Assembly: GCF_900547205.1 (NCBI RefSeq)
Contig: NZ_URFY01000005.1
Location: 1-64,000 of the forward strand
Reading direction: 5' to 3'
From: an uncultured Bacteroides sp.
GTDB lineage: Bacteria > Bacteroidota > Bacteroidia > Bacteroidales > Bacteroidaceae
DNA: 64,000 nt
The notes below the pieces were generated by a model. The model made no database searches and was not told the DNA's origin. It was given only the letters and a program-made list of their open reading frames with translations. The position numbers and the translations under genes are program-made. Below, in pieces: positions 45,552 to 53,775 of the stretch (its first letter is position 1; each line of letters opens with the position of its first letter).

Positions 45552-48500
45552 TTAGAATTTAGCGTTCAAACCTATTGTGAAAACTCTTAATGGTGGGTAA
45601 ATACCACCGTCCGCACTTCCTGTTTCCGGATCCCATAATTTGAATTTACTAAAGGTTAGCAAATTACTGCCGGAGACGTAAATCCGAGTGGATTTGATGA
45701 ACGTTTTCTCAAGAATAGACTTGGGAATAGTATATCCAAGCTCGAAATTTTTCAGTCGTAAGAAACTACCTTCCCGCATAGTAAGTGTGGATGTCTGATT
45801 ATTATTGGTAGAACCTTCTCCACCGGCTTCACTCAATCTGGGATAATAAGCAGCTTTATTCTTTTCCGGTGTATTGGTTGTTTTCCACACATTATCGTAG
45901 ATATCTGCATTGATTGCACTTTGGTTTATGTTACCGGTTGAGAAAGGACGCATTGCAGTACCGCCAATATAGAAAGTACAATGAGCTATTCCTTGGAAGA
46001 AAGCATTGATATCCCAGCTTCTCCATTGGGCTGTCAATCCGAAACCATAAGTAATCTCCGGAATATTTGTATAACCTAAAGCTACTCTATCGTACGTATC
46101 AACCACTCCATCACCATTTACGTCTCTGTATCTGACATCACCCACACGATAAGTTCCAAAATTCTGTTCGGGGGCATTGTTTATTTCTTCCTGACTTTGG
46201 AATAATCCTTCTGCTATGAGTCCGAATGTATGGCTACCTCCGGTTCCAAACGTTTTTCCAATACTGTTTTGATATTTATAAAGGTGTTCTACTTCATCAT
46301 TATTTAGTAGTTTATTCCGGTTGAATGTAAAATTGGCACGCCCGGTCAGGAACACCTCGCCTACCTTTTCTTCATATTCAAGAGTTGCATCAACACCCCG
46401 ATTGACAGACGCTCCAATATTGGTTTTCGGCTTCGTCGTTAATCCAACAATAGCCGGAAGCCCTTGCCGATTGATAAAAACACCTTCGCGTTTTTCGTGG
46501 AAGTAATCTGCTTGTATCTTAACCCGGTCAAACAGTCTCATTTCAAATCCCAGGTTTGTCTTATAGGCTTTTTCCCAACTAACATTCACATTCTCAACAT
46601 TTCCTACTTGGATACCACCTCCGCCTTCACTTCCATTTTCACCATAATTCCATCCATTATTAGTGTTGATAGTAGATTGATAAATCCATCGGTCTCCGCC
46701 AATCGCATCATTACCTACACTACCGTAAGACGCTTTAAGTTTTAGCTCATTAACTACCGGGAGAATCGGTTCCCAAAATTTCTCATTAGATACCATCCAT
46801 CCGACAGCATAAGCAGGAAAGAATCCGAATCGATGACCTTTAGCAAAGTTTTCCGAACCGTTATATCCCATATTAAATTCAGCAAAATACGTATCTTTAA
46901 AAGCATAAGTCACGCGTCCGGCCAAGCCCTGATACTTATAAGGTAACGAGAGGGTTTTACTATTAGTCAGCTTATGGTTTGTAACTTTATGATTGTATAG
47001 AAGCATAGCACCCAGACGATGTTTTTCGGCAAACAACCGATTATAGTTGATGCTGCCTTCCAGATAGGTAGTAATAGAACCACTACCACTTTCGCTAAGT
47101 CCCAATTCATCTGTTCCGGTTACGATAGGACTGCCAAAAATAAGATTTCCATCATCATCACGACCTTTTGCATAATATTGATTCGGAGTTTTCGAACGAA
47201 CTATTGTGTTAGTATTGATTGCATCCCATGAAAATTTAATGGAAGCAGTCAACCCTTTAGTTACTAAATCTCCCAAATCCTGATTGATTCCGATAAGTGA
47301 TTGGGCAGAGTTCCAGAATTGTTCGCGATATCCTGAATGTACAAGCAGGTTCCACGGATTCTCACCACCTTGGATACTTGGATAAGAAAGAGTTCCGTCT
47401 GAGTACTCTTTAGGATAAATGCCGGGAGAAGATTCGAAGGCTCTTGACCATATATTATTTTTGTCTGCACCAGGACCATTAAATTTCTCATATATATTTG
47501 CCAGATTTACATTCAGGACAGTAGACTTTGTAATACTGAAATCCATATTGGCACGGAAGCTGTATTTATTATAGCGAAGTGAGGTGTTATAGTCATATCG
47601 TTGTCCCGCATTTCTGAAGATAGAGCCTTCATTATATAATGAACCGGAAACAAAGTATTTACAGATATCACCTCCACCAGATACATTCAGATTTACCCGT
47701 TGGTTGGACGCCATATTTTTGTAAAGTTCGTCCATCCAGTCAACATTAGGATATAGGTCGGTATCTGTTCCGTTTTGGAAATACCCTATTTGCTGTGGGG
47801 TATAATATTCATACCCTTTCATCTCATTATATAGTTCCGCCCATTGTGCAGAGTTTACAAACTCAGGCATTTGGGTAGGTTGAGTAAAACCGGTTTCTAC
47901 TCTTGCATTGATAACAGGCTTACCTTCCACACCTTTTTTGGTTGTAATCAAGATAACTCCATTAGCTCCCCGCACACCATAAACGGCAGAAGCAGAAGCA
48001 TCTTTCAATATAGAAAAAGAAGCGATATCTTCCACGTCTACCAAATCTAAATCACGTTCGATTCCGTCTACCAATACTAACGGGGTATTGCTACCGGTAA
48101 AAGAAGATACTCCTCGAATATAAAAATCGGCTGCACTGGCCTTTCCCGGTTCTCCCGTACGGCTCATTGCCACAACTCCAGCCAACTGTCCCGCCAATAC
48201 ACTTGAAATGGAGGAACCCGGAACTTTAACACCTGCCATATCAATAGTTGAAATAGAACCGATGACACTTGCCTTTTTCTGATGACCATAACCGACTACT
48301 ACAACCTCATCGATTTTCTCAGCATCAAATTTAAGAGTTACATTGATTACATTCTGATTTGTTATCGCAATTTCCTGAGTACTCATTCCTATATATGAGA
48401 ACACAAGTACTCCACCAACAACGGTGTTGTCGATAGTAAGTGAATATTTACCATCTAAATCGGTAATGGCTCCTGTTGAACTGTTTTTGAGCCACACATT

Positions 48501-48671
48501 GGCTCCGATAACGGGCATATTGTCTCCTTCAGAAATTACCGTACCGGTGATAGTTCTTTTTTTAGGAGATGCCTGACTGTTCTCTACAGCATAAGCTTGA
48601 ATTGATATCCCGGTCATTAATAGTAAAAGGAATAACCGGAAAAATTGGGTGTGAGATAAGATTGGTTTCAT
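45552..48671 (-). CDS. SusC-family TonB-dependent transporter
   Basis: A 1039-residue outer-membrane transporter. Signal peptide (MTGISIQAYA), carboxypeptidase-regulatory-like domain (RTITGTVISEGDNMPVIGANVWL), TonB-box-like DEVVVVGYG, a plug with VRGANGVILITTKKG, then a 22-strand barrel ending in an aromatic-rich strand (FTIGLNAKF). It imports oligosaccharides into the periplasm using TonB energy. It is the first gene of the operon. Confidence 0.97.
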   Translation of the reverse strand: MKPILSHTQFFRLFLLLLMTGISIQAYAVENSQASPKKRTITGTVISEGDNMPVIGANVWLKNSSTGAITDLDGKYSLTIDNTVVGGVLVFSYIGMSTQEIAITNQNVINVTLKFDAEKIDEVVVVGYGHQKKASVIGSISTIDMAGVKVPGSSISSVLAGQLAGVVAMSRTGEPGKASAADFYIRGVSSFTGSNTPLVLVDGIERDLDLVDVEDIASFSILKDASASAVYGVRGANGVILITTKKGVEGKPVINARVETGFTQPTQMPEFVNSAQWAELYNEMKGYEYYTPQQIGYFQNGTDTDLYPNVDWMDELYKNMASNQRVNLNVSGGGDICKYFVSGSLYNEGSIFRNAGQRYDYNTSLRYNKYSFRANMDFSITKSTVLNVNLANIYEKFNGPGADKNNIWSRAFESSPGIYPKEYSDGTLSYPSIQGGENPWNLLVHSGYREQFWNSAQSLIGINQDLGDLVTKGLTASIKFSWDAINTNTIVRSKTPNQYYAKGRDDDGNLIFGSPIVTGTDELGLSESGSGSITTYLEGSINYNRLFAEKHRLGAMLLYNHKVTNHKLTNSKTLSLPYKYQGLAGRVTYAFKDTYFAEFNMGYNGSENFAKGHRFGFFPAYAVGWMVSNEKFWEPILPVVNELKLKASYGSVGNDAIGGDRWIYQSTINTNNGWNYGENGSEGGGGIQVGNVENVNVSWEKAYKTNLGFEMRLFDRVKIQADYFHEKREGVFINRQGLPAIVGLTTKPKTNIGASVNRGVDATLEYEEKVGEVFLTGRANFTFNRNKLLNNDEVEHLYKYQNSIGKTFGTGGSHTFGLIAEGLFQSQEEINNAPEQNFGTYRVGDVRYRDVNGDGVVDTYDRVALGYTNIPEITYGFGLTAQWRSWDINAFFQGIAHCTFYIGGTAMRPFSTGNINQSAINADIYDNVWKTTNTPEKNKAAYYPRLSEAGGEGSTNNNQTSTLTMREGSFLRLKNFELGYTIPKSILEKTFIKSTRIYVSGSNLLTFSKFKLWDPETGSADGGIYPPLRVFTIGLNAKF

Positions 48672-48871
48672 GTGTTTTTATTAAAGTTAATCACAATACT
48701 AATTTAAGATTCATAATACAGTTTATTTAATCTCTTTGCTTATAAGTTTCCTCCTTTCTTTTTCAGGTTCGACAATTTGTCTTTTTGCATTTTTGAGTAT
48801 GCACAAAGAAAAACATTTCTACAAGGAAGCAAGTGTGGGATATTTATATTTGAGAGGGGAGAAATTGTAAA

Positions 48872-48910
48872 GGGGGAGAAAAAAGATAGTTTTTATATAT
48901 TTTCTCCCCC
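48872..48910 (-). terminator. Hairpin terminator downstream of the regulator gene
   Basis: A perfect 11-bp stem, GGGGGAGAAAA/TTTTCTCCCCC, with a 17-nt loop, 28 bp beyond the regulator stop. A moderate T-tract follows on the minus strand (TTTACAATTT). It separates the regulator from susC. Confidence 0.8.
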
Positions 48911-48938
48911 CTCTAAGTATCCTTATTGGGGGATATTT

Positions 48939-51900
48939 CTATTTTTTATAATCAGAAGGTAATACTCCAAACTCTTTCTTGAAGCATTCTCTGAAATATC
49001 GCAAATCACTAAAACCTACTGCATAGGTCACTTCGGATATACTATACTTTTGTGATAATATCATTTGAGAAGCAACCTTCAACCGGATACTCCTGATAAA
49101 AGCATTAGTTGTCTGGTTAGTCAGTTGCTTTATCTTTTTATTCAAAGTCAGTTGACTCATTCCGATTGTGCGGCAGAGCAATGAAACACTCAATTCTTCA
49201 TTGGCTATGTTTTCTTCCACAACCTTGATGATTCTCTGAATAAAATCCCTATCAGTCTTTTCCGGAAATATGTTAGCCGGATTGTCCTCCGACATTAGTT
49301 TATTCCTAAATTTCTGAGCCATCATTTGCCGGTTGGCAATGATAGAATGCACCGTAGAAATGAGAATATCATTATCAAAAGGTTTACTGCAATAAGCATC
49401 TGCATACACAGACAACCCTTCTTGTTGTACCTCTTTAGAAGTCTTAGCCGTTAAAAGCACAACGGGAATATGTGACGTTTCGTTCGTCGTTTTTATTGTA
49501 GAACAAAGCTCTATGCCATTCATTTCCGGCATATAAATATCCGAAATGACTAAGGAAGGCATTTGAGACAAACAGAGTTCGAACGCGTCTTTACCATTGA
49601 ATGCAGTCAGTATCTTATAATAAGAACAGAATAATTCATCCAGCATTTGCACAATCCCCTTGTTATCATCTACAATGAGCAAAATCGGTTTATCATCCAT
49701 ATCCTTGTCTTTATCCTCAGCTTCCTGATGTATATATTCTGAGGTAGCCAAGGGAACAGAGCATTCCGGCGAGTATATTGTTTCAGATAATGGTTCATCA
49801 GCAAGGGAATTCTCACTTTGGAATGGAATAAAGACTTGGAAAACAGTGCCTTCTCCTTCTGTACTTTTAAACTGAATTGTTCCTTTATGAAGTTCCACCA
49901 GAATCTTGGTTAACGAAAGCCCAATGCCAACTCCGGTTTCAGAATAGAAACGTTCAAAGATATGTTTCTTCACTTCTTCCGTCATTCCCGTACCCGAATC
50001 GGCAATGTGAATGGAAACTCCTTTCTCTTGTTCTAAGACGTCTAATGTGATGGAGCCCCCGTCATGAGTATGCTTGATAGCATTGGAAAGGAGATTGTAC
50101 AAGATTTCTTCCATTTTATAAGCATCAAATAATAGAAGAATACTAGCGGAGTTTGCGTTAAACACAAACTGAATCCGCTTGTCTTGGGCAATCTGATGAA
50201 ATTGCGAAAAGCACTTTCTGCAAAATTCTACAATATCCCCTTCACAAAGCTTGATATTCAGTTTCCCTTTCTCTTCTTTAGATAATTTAAGCATCTGGTT
50301 TATCAGCCGCAACAATATAGAGCTATTATGTTGTATATTCATTAGATGACGATATAATTCGTCCTTTGATATATCCGGCGTAGAAAGTATCTTTTGCAGA
50401 GGAGAAATGATTAATGTCAGTGGAGTGCGAAATTCATGCGACAGATTCATAAAGAAATTCATTTTCATCTCCGACAACTCCCGTATCTGTTGCTTTTCTT
50501 TTTGTGCAAGAAACAGTTCACTCTTCCTTTTCTCACGAATCTTGAAATTCCGGATAATCAGGTATACAATGAACATACCTATAAGTATATACAGTATTAT
50601 GAAATACCACCGTAGCAAAAGTGGCTGTAATACCTGTATCTCCATCTTCAGCGGCTCCGACCAGAGTTCACCATTACAGGAAGCTTTCACCGAGAAGAGA
50701 TAATTGCCCGGAGGGATATTCGTATATTTCGCCGAGCGGTTACCTTGCTCACAGGTAATCCATTCATTGTCGAATCCTTCCAGTTTATATTTATAAATAG
50801 TTTTGTCCGTGGTACTAAATTGCAGTCCTACAAAATCGAGTGAAAAGTTATTGTTACGACTGGACAATGTCAGCTTGTTCGTATTAAGAATGGAACGTCT
50901 TAATATAATCTGCCCATTCATTTCTTCTCCTACTTTCAAAATATTATTATTAATAGAGAGATTGGTGAAGGACACCTTGGGAAGGTTGGCATCTTCCGTA
51001 AATTCAGAGGGAGTGAATGAAGTGATGCCGTTGATACCCCCGAAATATAAAGTCCCGCTACTTGTTTGGACATATGACTTTTCACAAAACTCGTTATTGG
51101 CAAGTCCGTCGTTAAGCTGGTAATTCTTTATAGATAGTGTTTTAGGATCAATCCTGTTCAATCCTTTATTGGTGGCCACCCAGATGAAGTTATTGTTGTC
51201 CTCCGATATCGCTTTGATACAGTTGTTGGAAAGTCCCTTCTGAACATTAATCCACTGATAACTCCAATCATTGGTTGAAGGATTACGTTTTACATAATAC
51301 AGCCCATTATCCAGAGTACCTACCCATATATCGCCATTCCCAGCTTCTTGGATATGAACTATATTATCTTTAAACAGAAGATTATTCTGATGAGTGGCAA
51401 AGCTGAAATTCCTAAGCGTAGTCCAGGATGTGAAACGCTCTTTGCCATTTAATACAACGAGTCCTTCTGCCGTACCAATCCATAAATTGTTTTCCTTATC
51501 TTTCAGAATAGTACGTATGGTATTGGAAGGAAGAGGTAATACTTTTGAATCGGCTGTATAGGATGCAATCTGCTGTTGAGTAGAAGTATTATAAAGAGTT
51601 AAGCCTTTGTTGTAAGATGCAATCCACAGAAAACAGGAATCCTGCACCATGCTTCGGACGGAAGGAATGTTAATACCCGGAGCATTTTGATAACCGATTT
51701 GTTTATCGTCCTCTATCCATGCTTCATAAAGACCATACATAGTACCTATCCATACTCGGTTTGAACTCTTTTGTTTGCAGATAGAATGTATCATGTTATT
51801 AGGGAAAATTGTCTGCCCTATTATTTGTCTTTGTGTAGAATCGAGTACGCACACTTCCCCATTCAGGCTACCTATCCAATAATTACCGTAGCTATCTGTT

Positions 51901-52904
51901 GAAATACATTCGATATTTTTGTCCGATAGACTTCTTTGAAAGGGAGCTTGGTTCTTGTGAAAACAATATGCACCATTACGATAAGTGCCAATCCATATAT
52001 TTCCGAAAGTATCTTCAGTAAACGAGGTTGTCCAGGGATTACCGCTGAAAACCGTTTCCATTGTCCGTTCAGGGGTCAATCCTTTTAAAGATGTACGATA
52101 CAGGCCATCGAAACTTGACAACCAAAGTTGATTGTCCGAAGATATGAAGAGTTCTCTCCCCGGATGGTTTGTCAGTTGATAAAGAGTAGATGTTTTTTCA
52201 TTATAAAGGTAAGCCAATCCTTTTTTGAGAAGATACAACTGCTCCTTATAGACAAAAATTTGATCGATATCCTTAAGGATATCTTCCTGGAAGCGTTCAA
52301 ATGTATTGCGGGCTTTATCGAAAGCATACACTTTTCCTTCTGCCACAGTTAAATGGTATCCGTTGAAAGGAACACATAGGTTAGGGAAGTAATAATAGGA
52401 ACTCAAATATTGCTCCAATTGATATTTATTATTCTTTTTGTCAATTACATTTATTCGATAAACACCTCCCTTGCCAGTGTATACCCATACTTGTTCTTCT
52501 CCTACGAGCTTTATTTTGAGAATGGTTCTTTGTATTCCGGAATCTTCGGGCAGATAAGAAGAAATACGCGTAAAGCAATCGGTATCTATATCATAACGAT
52601 AAATACCCGTTTCAGTGCCAATCCACAGGTTACCGCCGGAGTCTTCGGTAACATACAACATTAATCCGGTGTCTAACCCGTTATCATATCGACGATAGGC
52701 TTTGAAAGAATACCCGTCGTAGCGGACTATGCCGTCAAAAGTAGTAAACCACATAAACCCTCTCGAATCTTGTATGACAGAGCGCACATAGTTTTGCGGT
52801 AATCCGTTGGCAGACGTTATATGTTTGAAAGTATATTCATTTGCCTGTGCCAAAGAATTAAAGTGCATAAGCAAAAGAATTAAAAGACAATGTGTTTTTT
52901 GCAT
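48939..52904 (-). CDS. Hybrid two-component system regulator (HTCS)
   Basis: A 1321-residue inner-membrane sensor-regulator. Signal peptide (HFNSLAQA), periplasmic propeller repeats (~25-640), a Y_Y_Y domain (to ~755), a membrane helix (~765-785), and a histidine kinase with H-box His 823 (SHEFRTPLT), N-box NLLSNAIKHT and G-boxes. A receiver domain follows with phospho-acceptor Asp 1122 (VISDIYMPEMNG), then a C-terminal AraC-type DNA-binding domain (~1230-1321). Such regulators sense a glycan fragment in the periplasm and turn on the adjacent susCD operon. It is transcribed separately from the operon it flanks. Confidence 0.97.
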   Translation of the reverse strand: MQKTHCLLILLLMHFNSLAQANEYTFKHITSANGLPQNYVRSVIQDSRGFMWFTTFDGIVRYDGYSFKAYRRYDNGLDTGLMLYVTEDSGGNLWIGTETGIYRYDIDTDCFTRISSYLPEDSGIQRTILKIKLVGEEQVWVYTGKGGVYRINVIDKKNNKYQLEQYLSSYYYFPNLCVPFNGYHLTVAEGKVYAFDKARNTFERFQEDILKDIDQIFVYKEQLYLLKKGLAYLYNEKTSTLYQLTNHPGRELFISSDNQLWLSSFDGLYRTSLKGLTPERTMETVFSGNPWTTSFTEDTFGNIWIGTYRNGAYCFHKNQAPFQRSLSDKNIECISTDSYGNYWIGSLNGEVCVLDSTQRQIIGQTIFPNNMIHSICKQKSSNRVWIGTMYGLYEAWIEDDKQIGYQNAPGINIPSVRSMVQDSCFLWIASYNKGLTLYNTSTQQQIASYTADSKVLPLPSNTIRTILKDKENNLWIGTAEGLVVLNGKERFTSWTTLRNFSFATHQNNLLFKDNIVHIQEAGNGDIWVGTLDNGLYYVKRNPSTNDWSYQWINVQKGLSNNCIKAISEDNNNFIWVATNKGLNRIDPKTLSIKNYQLNDGLANNEFCEKSYVQTSSGTLYFGGINGITSFTPSEFTEDANLPKVSFTNLSINNNILKVGEEMNGQIILRRSILNTNKLTLSSRNNNFSLDFVGLQFSTTDKTIYKYKLEGFDNEWITCEQGNRSAKYTNIPPGNYLFSVKASCNGELWSEPLKMEIQVLQPLLLRWYFIILYILIGMFIVYLIIRNFKIREKRKSELFLAQKEKQQIRELSEMKMNFFMNLSHEFRTPLTLIISPLQKILSTPDISKDELYRHLMNIQHNSSILLRLINQMLKLSKEEKGKLNIKLCEGDIVEFCRKCFSQFHQIAQDKRIQFVFNANSASILLLFDAYKMEEILYNLLSNAIKHTHDGGSITLDVLEQEKGVSIHIADSGTGMTEEVKKHIFERFYSETGVGIGLSLTKILVELHKGTIQFKSTEGEGTVFQVFIPFQSENSLADEPLSETIYSPECSVPLATSEYIHQEAEDKDKDMDDKPILLIVDDNKGIVQMLDELFCSYYKILTAFNGKDAFELCLSQMPSLVISDIYMPEMNGIELCSTIKTTNETSHIPVVLLTAKTSKEVQQEGLSVYADAYCSKPFDNDILISTVHSIIANRQMMAQKFRNKLMSEDNPANIFPEKTDRDFIQRIIKVVEENIANEELSVSLLCRTIGMSQLTLNKKIKQLTNQTTNAFIRSIRLKVASQMILSQKYSISEVTYAVGFSDLRYFRECFKKEFGVLPSDYKK

Positions 52905-52933
52905 AAATAATAGATTTGGCTCAAATAGATATC

Positions 52934-52941
52934 CAAAGATA
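52934..52941 (-). promoter_or_regulatory. -7 element of the regulator gene
   Basis: TATCTTTG on the minus strand, 30 bp upstream of the regulator ATG, matches TAnnTTTG. No clear -33. It implies a short leader. Confidence 0.55.
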
Positions 52942-53007
52942 TAAAAAACTAGTATAATATAAAACTTAGCACCTCAAATATAATGGAAGAAATCGATTAT
53001 AAAAAAG

Positions 53008-53034
53008 AAAAACCCCTGTTTAACAGAGGTTTTT
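53008..53034 (-). terminator. Terminator of tmRNA
   Basis: Stem AAAAACCTCTG/CAGGGGTTTTT (one mismatch) with a five-nt loop, followed by TTTTTCTTTTTT in the minus-strand direction. It lies 12 bp after the tmRNA 3' end. Confidence 0.88.
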
Positions 53035-53045
53035 CTTTTTTATTG

Positions 53046-53441
53046 GGTGGAGCTGGAGGGAATCGAACCCTCGTCCAAACGAGGAAATCATACGCTTTCT
53101 ACATGCTTATCTTTGCCTAGGTTTTCGTGCAGGAACAGAACCAAAGCCATCAATTCCTACCTTATCCTCTTTAGTTTCGCCTGAAGTGCGAGACCGCTTC
53201 AGACTATCCCCGATATTACTGCACCACTGAATCGGAATGCTTCGGAGCAACAGCTTCCGAGTGATGTCTCGTCCTGGCACCTAGTGCCTGGATTAAGCTA
53301 ATCTACTGTGATTCGATTAAGCAGCAAGAGCGTAATTGTTTTCGCCAGATAAAATTTTGATAACTGAGATTTAAGTGGAAATTACCGACCCACTGCATGC
53401 TTACATACCATTTCTGCCCGCTGTCAAATCCAGTCAACCCC
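53046..53441 (-). ncRNA. ssrA: Transfer-messenger RNA (tmRNA)
   Basis: An RNA that rescues stalled ribosomes and tags their products. The 5' end GGGGTTG pairs with the 3' CAGCTCC acceptor strand plus discriminator A. The T-arm reads GAGGGTTCGATTCCCTC. The internal reading frame gives the tag (A)GENNYALAA followed by TAA near 53310-53340, matching the Bacteroides tag. Pseudoknot regions fill the rest. The gene does not encode a full CCA (CCC follows the discriminator), so the end is added after transcription or the boundary is one base uncertain. Confidence 0.95.
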
Positions 53442-53556
53442 ATGACATTGCAACAAGCTGAAAGCCAAAAGAAAACAAGCAATTTCTCATTACCGAGAGA
53501 TGAATAAGGGATAAAATTCTACACTAAATCCTTTAATAACCTTGCTTTCTTTCGTG

Positions 53557-53564
53557 CAAAGATA
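53557..53564 (-). promoter_or_regulatory. -7 element of tmRNA
   Basis: TATCTTTG on the minus strand, ~115 bp upstream of the mature 5' end, implying a precursor leader that is trimmed. No clear -33. Confidence 0.55.
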
Positions 53565-53748
53565 GAAAATCTTTCGGTATCGTTCATCATTTCTTTGCAA
53601 TTATTATACTCTAATCTACTAATAATTTGTTTGCTTCTGCAAGCCGTAATGCGTAATAGGTCTACTAGGAATGCTCTTTAAGAAAGTAAATAATATACAA
53701 TATCAATAAATCCGGCAAGAAATAAACCGGAATACCGAATAGACTTAT

Positions 53749-53756
53749 TACTTTTG
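53749..53756 (+). promoter_or_regulatory. -7 element of the GH3-lactonase operon
   Basis: TACTTTTG, 20 bp upstream of the GH3 ATG, matches TAnnTTTG. It implies a very short leader. No clear -33. Confidence 0.55.
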
Positions 53757-53775
53757 TAGAAAATTAAAGAATACC

